Below, in pieces: positions 24,229-35,938 of a DNA stretch of 64,000 nucleotides (position 1 is the first letter of the stretch; each line of letters begins with the position of its first letter). Position numbers and translations under genes: made by a program. Below the pieces are notes generated by a model that ran no database searches, was not told the DNA's origin, and was given only the letters and a program-made list of their open reading frames with translations. This stretch comes from Costus lasius (lineage: Eukaryota; Streptophyta; Magnoliopsida; Zingiberales; Costaceae), in contig CM050449.1 in NCBI GenBank assembly GCA_027563935.2, positions 86,838,371 through 86,902,370 on the forward strand, read 5' to 3'.

Positions 24229-26050
24229 GGTGTTCGTTGCTGCAGGAATCTACAACAATGCAAGAACAGCAAGGTCAGTATCAATGTTAAGAATCAATCA
24301 GGACTTAAGAATGATTCTTTTTCTCACTATTTTATCTGACTGAAAAATCCATTAAACAGTCCGAAAGAGTAAACACTCTTTTAGTGAGATGGGATCCAGA
24401 TTTCATACTTGGTCTCCGCGTCCCGCTCAGGCGATATAAGATGCACAGAGAGTACAAGCACTAATTTCTGGTAGGCAATTCCTGCCAATCGCCAACCCGT
24501 GCGATTCCCCTTCATCTGGGCAATCCACCAGACTGTGCCAACTGAGTTGGTACAACACAGTCTCTGATCCCTCAGATGGCTGCCTCCATATAGCTAACAT
24601 ATGCTCAGTATGTAGCCTACATGGTCAAGCTGACCTGACCTACTCCCTGGACCACCACGTGCTATGCTGAGCAACGAGAAGCGATAAATCCCTTCTCTGT
24701 AACACGTAGGTGTAATCCTGCACCGTCTGAAGATAGATGGACGTGCCCACTGAGTGGGTACAACACGGCTCCAACGATAGTCAGAACAGTGAGGTTTCGC
24801 GTCAGAAGGCTTTACGTGCTTGATATTTAGCGTTGGATTTTAACGGTCTTTTATCTTCTTACCTATCATGCAATTCCTATGGTGATAGCAGAAGATAAAC
24901 TCATGCATTTCTAATTATATAAGCAATAAATAGAAAGCATGCTGATCTTATGTGGTAAAAGCCCATTAAGCCTAAGTAAGACCTTAACCTAACTTAAGTC
25001 TTCACTTGCTTTTCCTCATGGGGCTTTGCTTCTCATCTGGCCCAACCTAGGGCCCAAGCGCCAATTGCAGCTGAGGTGCGCCCACCAGGGAAAATGCGTC
25101 TGTCCCAGAGTCGAACCCTGGACATCCCACCTGGTTAAGCCTCAAGCTGCATGCGCCTCTGCCATGTGTGCTCTGTGCTCTTGTCTGATAAATTTACAAA
25201 TTAATCTATCTAGACAAAATTGACACGCAGGTCAATTACACTTTATAAATTAAATAAAATGTGATGCGCAGATCACGATAAATATTAATTTACAACAATT
25301 CACCAGGCTCGCAGGCCCCAGCACAGCACACATTAAGGGCAACCCACATAAGATAAAATAAACAAGCACATGGCATCATCCAAAAATCATGTGATCCATC
25401 ATAAGAAATTAAAATTTCAAAAACCCCATTGGCATCAATTTTAATTTTCCTTATGTGCCCTACTACCTTACAACAGTCCATTGATAGGGATCCACTCATC
25501 ATGTCTAGTCAGATCCACTGCCCTTGCATGCACCAAGTCCTAACTGACTTGAGTCGACCAAAAGGTCAACCATGCATGCGCCAAGGGCTGAACAGCCACA
25601 ATGAGGTCTGGCAAGCGGGCGTGACCCCGGGCCTAACTCATGTGCGTTCATTAGTTGTCTCACAATCAGACATCGCTACACGCCTGTGATGCAGTCGACC
25701 TATAGCCACCACGTGCTCGCGCATGGGTGCCATCTGGTCGACCCATCTAGGCTGTCAGATGGTCTGATCAGACTATTGGATCTAACCTAGAGGATGACTT
25801 CAGCCCCATCAACCTGTCTAAGGGTTTATAGCAGGCGCCTCTTAGATCTAGTGAAGGTCGCGCAAGTGATATAGTTTTGAGAAAAACAAACTATGCGCCA
25901 CACAAACATGCGCCATCAAAACATATTCAAGTTTCGCATATGCAACAACTAAAGATGAAAGTTCGCATGTATAGATCTAAGCATACAAGGATCACAAAAA
26001 AGGCTAAAGCAATCATAAAATCATGCATCAACCAGCGCTCTGATACCAAT
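24229..26050 (-). other. B-I leader with hairpins, tRNA-like arm and primer site
   Basis: This is a 1.8-kb non-coding leader. On the minus strand, from the LTR inward: primer site at 26037-26048, a tRNA T-arm-like hairpin at 25105-25121, hairpins CCCAC/GTGGG at 24746-24758 and CCAAC/GTTGG at 24538-24550, a branched fold at 24322-24389, and an acceptor-like TTGTTGTAG about 20 bases before the gag ATG. No ORF in it is supported. Confidence 0.65.
26037..26048 (-). other. Primer binding site of B-I (tRNA-Met type)
   Basis: Read on the minus strand it is TGGTATCAGAGC, separated by two bases from the 5' LTR that ends at 26051. It is a full match to the plant initiator tRNA-Met 3' end as I know it. 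Confidence 0.88.
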
Positions 26051-26831
26051 TGAGAGTCCCCACAAGGGGGAGACGGCGAAACCCTAAGACATGCGCAGAT
26101 ATGAATTTGCATGGGCGGAATCTAGGGTTTCCTAGGATCGCATAGCATGTATTATATGATCAACTTAGAACAACAATGATCATACCATGGCCATTGTTTG
26201 TATGATGTCGAGGAAGAAGAGATCGACAGGGGTCTCCTCCAGAGGATGCGCACACAAGATGAAGAAGCCGCCTACTCCCTTGGTGCTCCTTGTGCTAGCA
26301 AGGTTCCAAGAGGTTCTTGTCGTATGAAAAAGGAAGATGATCTCCTTGCTTGGCGAAAAACTTTCTCCTCTTGTCATCCACTCTTTTTTACACGAGAATG
26401 CAAAAACTCTCGAAATCACAAGAGGCGACAAAGGCGTGAAGAGGCGAGCAACATGAGGCGTGGTCACGTAAGTGATCATGCTTTCTAAAAATAGAAATCC
26501 ACTCCCTCACATGCGATCATGGGTTTTCCCCAATCGCAAACTCCTCTCCATTTGAACCACACGCTCACTTGATGAGCTGGTTCATTTCGGTTTGGTCCAA
26601 GACCAATTAACCCAAGCAATCCAGTCTAGATCTCAATTAAACCCTAAGGCTCCAGATCTAACCGTTGATCTCTTGATGCTTCTGATCTCACTGATCTAGC
26701 ATCCAATCTCTCGATCGAAGCTTACCGATCTCAAGCTCTAATCAATCAAACATGATCAGACCAGATCTCACTCACAATCAGAGATTAATTCCCTTTAAAC
26801 TGAACCCAAAACAATTCAGTCCACACGATCT
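26051..26831 (-). repeat. 5' LTR of B-I, inner part
   Basis: This is the primer-site-proximal part of the B-I 5' LTR, equal to 18650-19430 except at four positions. It is cut by B-II. Its last five bases (26827-26831, GATCT) are the target duplication. Confidence 0.93.
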
Positions 26832-28508
26832 TGAAAGACCCCTTTCCAGAGGGGGGGCGAAACCCAATAAGTGGCGCAAATAAAATTTCATGCGGAATCA
26901 AGGGTTTCATAAGATCATTAGCAAGAACACATGATCAACTTCATAAAGATTGGATTCATACCATATCCATTTCGCTTGGATGGCGATTTGGAAGAAGAGA
27001 GAGCGAGAGGATCTCCTCCAAAGGATGTGCACACTAGATGAAGAAGTCGCCTACTCCCTTGGTACTCCTTGTGCTAGCAAGGCTCCAAGAGGTCTCGATC
27101 CGTGAGGGAAGATGAGATGAGTTGCTTGGCGAATTCTCCTTGGCCGAATGCTTCTCTATCTCTCGTTGACACAAGCCACACGAGAACAAGAGCGAAGAGG
27201 AGCGACGAGAGTAACGTTCACATTGAACGTGGGGCGTGGTTTCTAAAAATAGCAAGCCATAAACTCGCCTTCAACTCTCATGCGATCAAGCGTTTACATC
27301 AAGTGAACCGATCGCATACGCCACTCTCTTTGAACCAAGCGTTCACCTAAGTGAACCGGTTCTAATAAGGTTGGTTCAAAGACCAAACCAAAATAGCCCA
27401 AGTCATGGTCTAGATCTAATTGGACCCAATGGTTCCAGATCTAACCGCTCATCTCTGATGCTGCTGATCTCACCGATCTAACATCCATTCTCTCGATCAA
27501 AGCTTACCGATCTCAAGCCCTAATCAATCAAACATGATCAGACCAGATCTCACTTACAATCAGAGATTAAATCCCTATTAAACTGAACCCAAACAATTCA
27601 GTCCACACGATCTGACTTAAGTAAGCCATATCATCAAATTGTGCGACCCTGAGGGTTTCCTTTAAATGTCGGTAACGATAACTTACGTTATCATGATCAG
27701 TGAGGGGTATCTAGCAACACATCACTGTCTCCCGATATAAAGGAAAGAGTCTTCCAAGACTACACCCAAACCACAGCACAAGTGTGAATCTACTCACAAG
27801 GCATACAAGTTTCCTTTGCCACTGGATGTTCTTATTGGACAAGCTAGTCAAGCCTGTAACTCCAATATGATGAACATGATTAGATCAGATGATCACAGTC
27901 ATCTGGGTATGGCCATACACTTTCTCAATCATCTCATCCAGGGGGGCCCCTTTAGAACATCACACTCCAATCAAGGAGACGGCAATCCTATATCTATCAC
28001 TAGTGCCCTAACCTGACTCATGATCATTATCCAAGATAGTCTATAACCATTATGTTTCAAATGATATTGAACTACCTCAAAACAATGACAACCATCATTT
28101 AGAAACACAAGTGATCTCAAGTCAGAGGAAATGTGCCACTTGTTGCATACAAGGATTATTCACATTGTGACAAGCAATTGAATATCCTAGTAGGGTCTAT
28201 CCAGTACAACCAATGTACCCATGAGTCTACATCTTATTCCATGCTCGAAGCATCCTATAAGATTAGAACACATATTAGTCTCAATCATATCAAGGCTGTC
28301 TCATGTTCACCAAGATATCTCGACTAAGGACATACAGCATGTCAGCCTAGCTGAACAGCATTGAGACATTATTCAGAAGTATACATATTGCAGCAGATGA
28401 TGTAACAAACTGAATAACAACCATTGCCTTTATAAACTTAAGAGTTTATACATGATACTGATGCAATCCCAAGGCCTCAAACATTAGCCTTAAGGGCATA
28501 CCCCAACA
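26832..28508 (-). repeat. 3' LTR of B-II
   Basis: In minus orientation it starts TGTTGGGGTATGCCC and ends GGGTCTTTCA. The MEF2-type box CTAAAAATAG is at 27243-27252. The R/U5 part diverges strongly from B-I and B-III, while the U3 part is nearly shared. Confidence 0.93.
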
Positions 28509-28519
28509 ATCTCCCACTT
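28509..28519 (-). other. Polypurine tract of B-II
   Basis: AAGTGGGAGAT on the minus strand, directly beside the 3' LTR. Confidence 0.8.
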
Positions 28520-28528
28520 GCACTTAAT

Positions 28529-31500
28529 CTAATGGTTGAGTAACCTCAAACCCATATTATTACAGTGCTTCTCATGCTTCTGCTGCGCCAGAGGCTTGGT
28601 AAGCGGGTCAGCCAGATTGTCATCTGTATGAACCTTGCAGACTTTGATCTCGCCACGATCAATGATCTCCCGGATCAAGTGAAACCGTCTCTGTATGTGC
28701 ATGGACTTCTGGTGCGACCGTGGTTCCTTTGCTTGTGCGATTGCTCCAGTGTTATCACAGAAGATAACCAAAGGATCTGCACTCGAAGGAACAACACCAA
28801 GTTCCTGAATGAACTTACGAATCCACACTGCCTCCTTAGATGCTTCTGAGGCTGCAACATACTCGGCTTCTGTTGTGGAATCAGCAACGATGGACTGTTT
28901 GAAACTTTTCCACACCACAGCACCTCCATTCAAGCTAAACACATAGCCTGATTGCGATCGGAAATCATCCTGGTCAGATTGGAACGAAGCGTCAGTATAT
29001 CCTTCAATACTGAGTTCTTCCTGACCACCATACACCAAGAACATATCTTTGGTCCTCCGAAGATATTTTAAAATGTTCTTGACTGCAATCCAGTGCGCCT
29101 GACCTGGATTACTTTGGAACCGACTGGTCACGCTTAACCCGTAAGCGACATCTGGGCGAGTACACAACATCGCATACATAATGGACCCAATAGCCGAAGC
29201 ATAAGGCGTATTGTCCATTTCATCTTTCTCAGTCTGTGTTTGTGGACACTGACTCTTCGAAAGATTCAGACCATGTCTGACTGGAAGATATCCTCTTTTA
29301 GAATTCTCTAAATGGAATCTCTCCAGGACTTTATCGATGTAAGTACTCTGGCACAGCCCGAGAAGCCTTTTAGATCTATCTCTGTAGATCTTCACACCTA
29401 ATACATAGGCTGCTTCTCCTAAATCTTTCATCTGGAAACATTTCCTTAACCATGCCTTAACAGCATGCAGTTCAGGAATATCATTTCCAATGATTAAGAT
29501 ATCATCGACGTAGAGGACCAGGAAAGTAATCACGCTCCCACTAAACCTCTTATATACACACGGGTCATCTTCATTCTTGATGAAACCAAACTCAGAGATT
29601 GATTCATCAAAACGAATATTCCAGCTTCTAGATGCTTGCTTAAGTCCATAAATGGACTTCTTTAACTTGCATATTTTATGACGATCTGATGGATTAGTGA
29701 AACCTTCAGGTTGTGTCATATACACATCCTCATCCAGTTTTCCATTAAGGAAAGCCATTTTCACATCCATCTGCCAGATCTCATAATCATAATATGCAGC
29801 TATCGCGAAAAGAATCCGAATCGACTTGAACATGGCTACAGGAGAGAAAGTTTCATCATAATCTATCCCGTAGATTTGTTTGAAACCTTTCGCTACTAGC
29901 CTGCCTTTATAGGTAACCACGTTACCATCCATGTCAATCTTCTTCTTGAAGATCCATTTACAGCCTATAGGGATTACTCCCAGAGGCGGATCAACCAAAT
30001 CCCAGACTTGGTTATCTGACTTGGAGTCCATTTCGGCTCGCATAGCTTCAAGCCATCTAGCTGACTCTGGTCCACTGACCGCATCCGCATAAGTGAGGGG
30101 TTCATCATTGTCAATGATGTAGACTCCGTCATAGCGCTCAGGCTGTCGACGGATCCTTCCCGATCTTCGCGGTTCCCGTGATATCTGAGCCTCAGGTTGT
30201 TCAATAACCTGTTCTACTGGCTCAGGCTCATCCAACTGTGCTTGACTACTTTGTCCTTCCTCTGGATTCTCATCCAGTTTTCTTTCTCTCCCACTGGCTT
30301 CTTGCAGAAGAAACTCCTTCTCAAGAAATATTGCCGTCCGAGCAACAAATACCTTGTTCTCTTTGGGATCGTAGAAATAATAACCCTTAGTTTCTTTAGG
30401 GTAACCGACAAAGATACATTTCTCAGATCTGCTCTCCAGTTTCCCAGAGGCGAGCTTTTTGACATAAGCCTTGCAACCCCAGATCCTGATAAATGTCAAG
30501 CTCGGCTGTTTCCCATACCATAATTCATATGGAGTCTTTGAAACTGCCTTGGATGGCACTCGGTTTAGTACCTTTGCAGCTGTTTCCAGTGCAAATCCCC
30601 AAAAGGAGTAAGGTAGAGTAGCCTGACTCATCATAGAACGAACCATATCAAGTAACGTTCTATTTCTCCTCTCGGACACACCATTCCATTGCGGTGTTCC
30701 TGGCGGAGTGAGCTGTGAGATAATCCCACACTCCTTCAGATAGTCAGTAAACGCATGACTCAAGTATTCTCCACCTCGATCAGAATGAAGTGCCTTGATA
30801 TTTCGGCCTAGCTGATTCTGTACTTCATTTTTGAATTCTTTGAACTTGTCAAAAGATTCACTCTTATACCTCATCAGATAGACATAACCATATCTACTGA
30901 AATCATCAGTAAAGGTAATGAAGTACGAATAGCCACCTCTGGCATGTTTACTAAATGGGCCACACACATCACTGTGTATGAGGTCAAGTAAACCTGAAGC
31001 CCTTTGACCTTTGTTAGGAAAAGGAGACTTCGTCATTTTACCCATTAAACAAGCTTTGCATGTATCAATCTCCTCATAGGAGAATGATCCCAGCAGTCCA
31101 TTGTCATGCAACCGCTTAATGCGTTTCTTGTTAATATGGCCTAAACGACTATGCCATAGCAAGGTGCTATGATCAGCATACTTGGCTTTCTTATTATCAA
31201 TAGTTTGTATAGAACATTCCATGTCCAACATGAATAACCCATTGTTAATTGAACCAGTAGCATAAACAATATTATCCAAAGAAATAATACACTTTGAAAT
31301 ATTGCATTCAAAGGAAAACCCTTTCCTGACAAGAGCAGGAATAGAGATAATATTCTTGGTAATGCTAGGAACAAAATAACAATTGTTTAATTCTAATACA
31401 AGTCCAGATGGTAATGAGATGTAATATTCCCCTACAGCAACAGCAGCAACCCGTGCCCCGTTTCCAACTTGTAGGTCCACCTCATGCTGCCCCACCTGTC

Positions 31501-32413
31501 TTCTTCTCTTGAGTTCCTGTACATTTGAACAAATGTGAACTCCACATGCAGTGTCCAACACCCATGATATAGAAGAAGATGATATCATGACTTCAGTCAC
31601 AAATATACCTGAGCCAGAAGCGATGCTTCCCTTCTTGACTCCTTGGAGCGCTTTACAGTCCTTTTTCCAGTGACCTAGCTGGCCACAGTGGAAACATCTG
31701 TATTCCTTCGACCGCTTAACCTTCTGTTTCAGAGCCTTATTGTAGTTCTTGACTGGGGCTTTGCCCTTCTTCCCCTTCTTCTTGTTCCTAGAAGGAACCA
31801 TTAAGACAGAGGTTGAAGGCTTTCCCTTCAGAGTCTCCTCAGTAGTCAAGAGCATATTCAGCAACTCTGCCGGGGTACAATCGATTTTGTTCATATTAAA
31901 GTTAATAATGAACGCATCGAAAGAGGGCGGGAGAGACTGCAGAATAATGTCTATAGCAAGCTCCTGATTGATGGTATGCCCCAGTTTCTCTAGAGCCTCT
32001 TTGTGCCCAATCATCTTGAGCACGTGAGCTCCCACTGGGCTCCCTTCAGCCAGTTTGCTCTGAAAGAAAAGCTTGGTCAAATTATAGCGCTCAGTCCTCG
32101 CCTGTGCAGCATACAACATTTTGAGGTTTGCTATAATTTCTATAGCAGACATATCCTCATGCTGTCGCTGCAGAGGTGGCGTCATAGACGCTAGCATCAG
32201 GCAAGCGACATCAATGCTATCATTGACATGCTTTTCATAGGCTTCACGAACCGCCCTTGCGGCGTTCGCTGCGGGTTGAGGCGGTATTGCCGTCTCGAGG
32301 ACATACAGTTTCCTCTCTGCCTTAAGAACAATCTTAAGGTGTCCGTACCAGTCTGAGAAGTTTGGCCCAGCAAACTTCTCCCTTTCCAGTAGGGATCGCA
32401 CATTGAAGCTCAT
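28529..32413 (-). CDS. gag-pol: B-II gag-pol polyprotein, complete (1294 aa)
   Basis: This single uninterrupted frame encodes the capsid and all enzymes needed for reverse transcription and integration. Domains: capsid (about 1-200); Lys-rich stretch; CCHC zinc knuckle CFHCGQLGHWKKDC (240-253) for RNA binding; aspartic protease LDTACGVHI (Asp287); integrase zinc finger; integrase triad Asp482, Asp545, Glu581 with exact DX35E; basic linker; reverse transcriptase with YVDD at 968-971; RNase H with Asp1141, Glu1184, Asp1220. Protease and integrase before reverse transcriptase is the Ty1/copia order. The length is close to that of BARE/Angela polyproteins as I remember them. The ATG context is shared with B-I and B-III. 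No frameshift separates gag from pol, so how Gag is made in excess is unclear. The integrase has His just before the second Asp segment (ALHSDRGGEY) where relatives have Arg. Confidence 0.95.
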   Translation of the reverse strand: MSFNVRSLLEREKFAGPNFSDWYGHLKIVLKAERKLYVLETAIPPQPAANAARAVREAYEKHVNDSIDVACLMLASMTPPLQRQHEDMSAIEIIANLKMLYAAQARTERYNLTKLFFQSKLAEGSPVGAHVLKMIGHKEALEKLGHTINQELAIDIILQSLPPSFDAFIINFNMNKIDCTPAELLNMLLTTEETLKGKPSTSVLMVPSRNKKKGKKGKAPVKNYNKALKQKVKRSKEYRCFHCGQLGHWKKDCKALQGVKKGSIASGSGIFVTEVMISSSSISWVLDTACGVHICSNVQELKRRRQVGQHEVDLQVGNGARVAAVAVGEYYISLPSGLVLELNNCYFVPSITKNIISIPALVRKGFSFECNISKCIISLDNIVYATGSINNGLFMLDMECSIQTIDNKKAKYADHSTLLWHSRLGHINKKRIKRLHDNGLLGSFSYEEIDTCKACLMGKMTKSPFPNKGQRASGLLDLIHSDVCGPFSKHARGGYSYFITFTDDFSRYGYVYLMRYKSESFDKFKEFKNEVQNQLGRNIKALHSDRGGEYLSHAFTDYLKECGIISQLTPPGTPQWNGVSERRNRTLLDMVRSMMSQATLPYSFWGFALETAAKVLNRVPSKAVSKTPYELWYGKQPSLTFIRIWGCKAYVKKLASGKLESRSEKCIFVGYPKETKGYYFYDPKENKVFVARTAIFLEKEFLLQEASGRERKLDENPEEGQSSQAQLDEPEPVEQVIEQPEAQISREPRRSGRIRRQPERYDGVYIIDNDEPLTYADAVSGPESARWLEAMRAEMDSKSDNQVWDLVDPPLGVIPIGCKWIFKKKIDMDGNVVTYKGRLVAKGFKQIYGIDYDETFSPVAMFKSIRILFAIAAYYDYEIWQMDVKMAFLNGKLDEDVYMTQPEGFTNPSDRHKICKLKKSIYGLKQASRSWNIRFDESISEFGFIKNEDDPCVYKRFSGSVITFLVLYVDDILIIGNDIPELHAVKAWLRKCFQMKDLGEAAYVLGVKIYRDRSKRLLGLCQSTYIDKVLERFHLENSKRGYLPVRHGLNLSKSQCPQTQTEKDEMDNTPYASAIGSIMYAMLCTRPDVAYGLSVTSRFQSNPGQAHWIAVKNILKYLRRTKDMFLVYGGQEELSIEGYTDASFQSDQDDFRSQSGYVFSLNGGAVVWKSFKQSIVADSTTEAEYVAASEASKEAVWIRKFIQELGVVPSSADPLVIFCDNTGAIAQAKEPRSHQKSMHIQRRFHLIREIIDRGEIKVCKVHTDDNLADPLTKPLAQQKHEKHCNNMGLRLLNH

Positions 32414-34250
32414 GGTGTTCGTTGCTGCAGGAATCTACAACAATGCAAGAACAGCAAGGTCAGTATCAATGTTTAGAATCAATCCAGGACTTAAGAAAGA
32501 TTCTTTTCTCACTATTTTATCTGACTGAAAAATCCATTAAAAACAGTCCGAAAGAGTAACACTCTTTTAGTGAGATGGGATCCAGATTTTATACTTGGTC
32601 TCCGTGTCCCGCTCAGGCGAGATAAGATGCACAGAGAGTACAAGCACTAATCTCTGGTAGGCAGTCCCTGCCAATCGCCAACCCGTGCGATTCCCCTTCA
32701 TCTGGGCAATCCAGCAGACTGTGCCAACTGAGTTGGTACAACACAGTCTCTGATCCCACAGATGGCTGCCTCCATATAGCTAACATATGCCCCATATGTA
32801 GCCTACATGGTCAAGCTGACCTGACCTACTCCCTGGACCACCACGTGCTATGCTGAGCAACGAGAAGCGATAAATCCCTTCTCTGTAACACGCAGGTGAA
32901 ATCACACACCGTCTGAAGATAGATGGGCGTGCCCACTGAGTGGGTACAACACGGCCCCAACGATAGTCAGAACAGTGAGTTTTCGCGCCAGAAGGCATTA
33001 CATGCTTGATATTTAGCGTTGGATTTTAACGGTCTTTTATCTTCTTACTATCAGGCAAATTCTATGGCTATAGCAGAAGATAAATAACTCATGCAATTCT
33101 CATTATTAAACAATAAAAGAAAGCATGGATCTTATGTGGTAAAAGCCCATTAAGCCTAAGTAAGACCTTAACCTTAATTAAGTCTTCACTTGCTTTCTTC
33201 ATGGGGCTTTTTCTTCTCATCTGGCCCAACCTAGGGCCCAAGCGCCCACTGCAGCTCAAGGTGCGCCCACCAGGAAAATGCGCCTGTCCTAGGGTCGAAC
33301 CCTAGACCTCCCACCTGGTCAAGCCACTACTGCATGCGCCTCTGCCATGTGTGCTTTGTGCTCTTGTCTGATTAAATTACATATTAATCTATCTAGACAA
33401 GATTGACACGCAGGTCAATTACACTTATAAATTAAACACAATGTGATTCGCAGATCACAAATAAATATTAATTTACAATTAACCAGGCTCGCAGGCCCCA
33501 GCACAACACACATTAAAGGGCAACCCACATAAGATGAAATAAACAAGCACATGGCATCCAATCAAACATGTGATCCATTACTAAGAAAATAAAATTTTTT
33601 GAAAAACCCATTGTCATCCATTTTAATTTTCTTATCTGCCCTACAACCTTACAACGGTCCATTGATAGGGATCCACTCATCATGTCTAGTTTGATCCATT
33701 GCCCTTGCATGCACCAAGTCCTAACTGACTTGAGTTGACCTAATGGTCAACCATGCATGCGCCAAGGGCTGAACAACCATCATGAGTTCTGGCAAGCGGG
33801 TGTGACCCCGGGCCTAACTCATGTGCGTTCAATGGTTGTCTCAACCAGACCTCGCTACACGCCTGTGATGCAATCGACCAATAGCCACCTCGTGCTTGCG
33901 CACAGGTGCCATCTGGTCGATCCATCTAGGCTGTCAGATGGTCTGATCAGACTCTTTGGATCTAACCTAGAGGATGACTTCAACCCCATCAACCCGTCTA
34001 AGGGTTTATAGTAGGCGCTTAGATCTAAGTGAGGCGCGCAAGGGATGAAGTTTTTAAGAAAAACTATACATTCAACATGCGCAACAACATAAGCATCATA
34101 CATGCGCCACAAAGAATAAACATGCGACAATGCACGCATGTAAAATTTTTCGCATGATGATAACCCTAGATCTATTCACCTCAAACATGGATCACATATT
34201 AACATGAAGCAATCATATGATCAAGCAATAACATGCGCTCTGATACCAAT
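32414..34250 (-). other. B-II leader with hairpins, tRNA-like arm and primer site
   Basis: This is a non-coding leader of 1.84 kb. On the minus strand from the LTR: primer site at 34237-34248, tRNA T-arm-like hairpin at 33289-33305 (perfect 5-bp stem, GTTCGAC loop), hairpins at 32932-32944 (CCCAC/GTGGG) and 32724-32736 (CCAAC/GTTGG), a branched fold at 32507-32575, and TTGTTGTAG just before the gag start. No ORF is supported. Confidence 0.65.
34237..34248 (-). other. Primer binding site of B-II (tRNA-Met type)
   Basis: TGGTATCAGAGC on the minus strand, two bases from the LTR ending at 34251. Confidence 0.88.
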
Positions 34251-35933
34251 TGAAAGACCCCTTTCTAGAGGGGGGGGGGGGCGAAACCCAATATGTGGCG
34301 CAAATAAAATTTCATGCGGAATCAAGGGTTTCATAAGATCATTAGCAAGAACACATGATCAACTTCATAAAGATTGGATTCATACCATAGCCATTTCGCT
34401 TGGATGGCGATTTGGAAGAAGAGAGAGCGAGAGGATCTCCTCCAAAGGATGTGCACACTAGATGAAGAAGTCGCCTACTCCCTTGGTACTCCTTGTGCTA
34501 GCAAGGCTCCAAGAGGTCTCGATCCGTGAGGGAAGATGAGATGAGTTGCTTGGCGAATTCTCCTTGGCCGAATGCTTCTCTATCTCTCATTGACACAAGC
34601 CACACGAGAACAAGAGCGAAGAGGAGCGACGAGAGTAACGTTCACATTGAACGTGGGGCGTGGTTTCTAAAAATAGCAAGCCATAAACTCGCCTTCAACT
34701 CTCATGCGATCAAGCGTTTACATCAAGTGAACCGATCGCATACGCCACTCTCTTTGAACCAAGCGTTCACCTAAGTGAACCGGTTCTAATAAGGTTGGTT
34801 CAAAGACCAAACCAAAATAGCCCAAGTCATGGTCTAGATCTAATTGGACCCAATGGTTCCAGATCTAACCGCTCATCTCTGATGCTGCTGATCTCACCGA
34901 TCTAACATCCATTCTCTCGATCAAAGCTTACCGATCTCAAGCCCTAATCAATCAAACATGATCAGACCAGATCTCACTTACAATCAAAGATTAAATCCCT
35001 TTTAAACTGAACCCAAACAATTCAGTCCACATGATTTGACTTAAGTAAGCCATATCATCAAATTGTGCGACCCTGAGGGTTTCCTTTAAATGTCGGTAAC
35101 GATAACTTACGTTATCATGATTAGTGAGGAGTATCTAGCAACACATCACTGTCTCCCGATATAAAGGAAAGAGTCTTCCAAGACTACACCCAAACCACAG
35201 CACAAGTGTGAATCTACTCACAAGGCATACAAGTTTCCTTTGCCACTGGATGTTCTTATTGGACAAGCTAGTCAAGCCTATAACTCCAATATGATGAACA
35301 TGATTAGATCAGATGATCACAGTCATCTGGGTATGGCCATACACTTTCTCAATCATCTCATCCAGGGGGGGCCCCTTTAGAACATCACACTCCAATCAAG
35401 AAGACGGCAATCCTATATCTATCACTAGTGCCCTAACCTGACTCATGATCATTATCCAAGATAGTCTATAACCATTATGTTTCAAATGATATTGAACTAC
35501 CTCAAAACAATGACAACCATCATTTAGAAACACAAGTGATCTCAAGTCAGAGGAAATGTGCCACTTGTTGCATACAAGGATTATTCACATTGTGACAAGC
35601 AATTGAATATCCTAGTAGGGTCTGTCCAGTACAACCAATGTACCCATGAGTCTACATCTTATTCCATGCTCGAAGCATCCTATAAGATTAGAACACATAT
35701 TAGTCTCAATCATATCAAGGCTGTCTCATGTTCACCAAGATATCTCGACTAAGGACATATAGCATGTCAGCCTAGCTGAACAGCATTGAGACATTATTCA
35801 GAAGTATACATATTGCAGCAGATGATGTAACAAACTGAATAACAACCATTGCCTTTATAAACTTAAGAGTTTATACATGATACTGATACAATCCCAAGGC
35901 CTCAAACATTAGCCTTAAGGGCATACCCCAACA
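34251..35933 (-). repeat. 5' LTR of B-II
   Basis: A 1683-bp copy of 26832-28508. The extra length is mainly a longer G/C run near 34270. Most differences are C/T or G/A transitions. Confidence 0.93.
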
Positions 35934-35938
35934 GATCT

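Larger units (their letters stand above)
26832..35933 (-). mobile_element. Ty1/copia element B-II, apparently intact, TSD GATCT
   Basis: The length is 9102 bp. LTRs lie at 26832-28508 (1677 bp) and 34251-35933 (1683 bp). GATCT flanks the element at 26827-26831 and 35934-35938. It has a tRNA-Met primer site, a leader of 1.8 kb, one uninterrupted gag-pol and a polypurine tract, so every part needed for autonomous movement is visible. It sits inside the 5' LTR of B-I in the same orientation. By eye the LTRs differ at about 15 positions plus two homopolymer length changes, more than those of the older host B-I. Confidence 0.95.
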
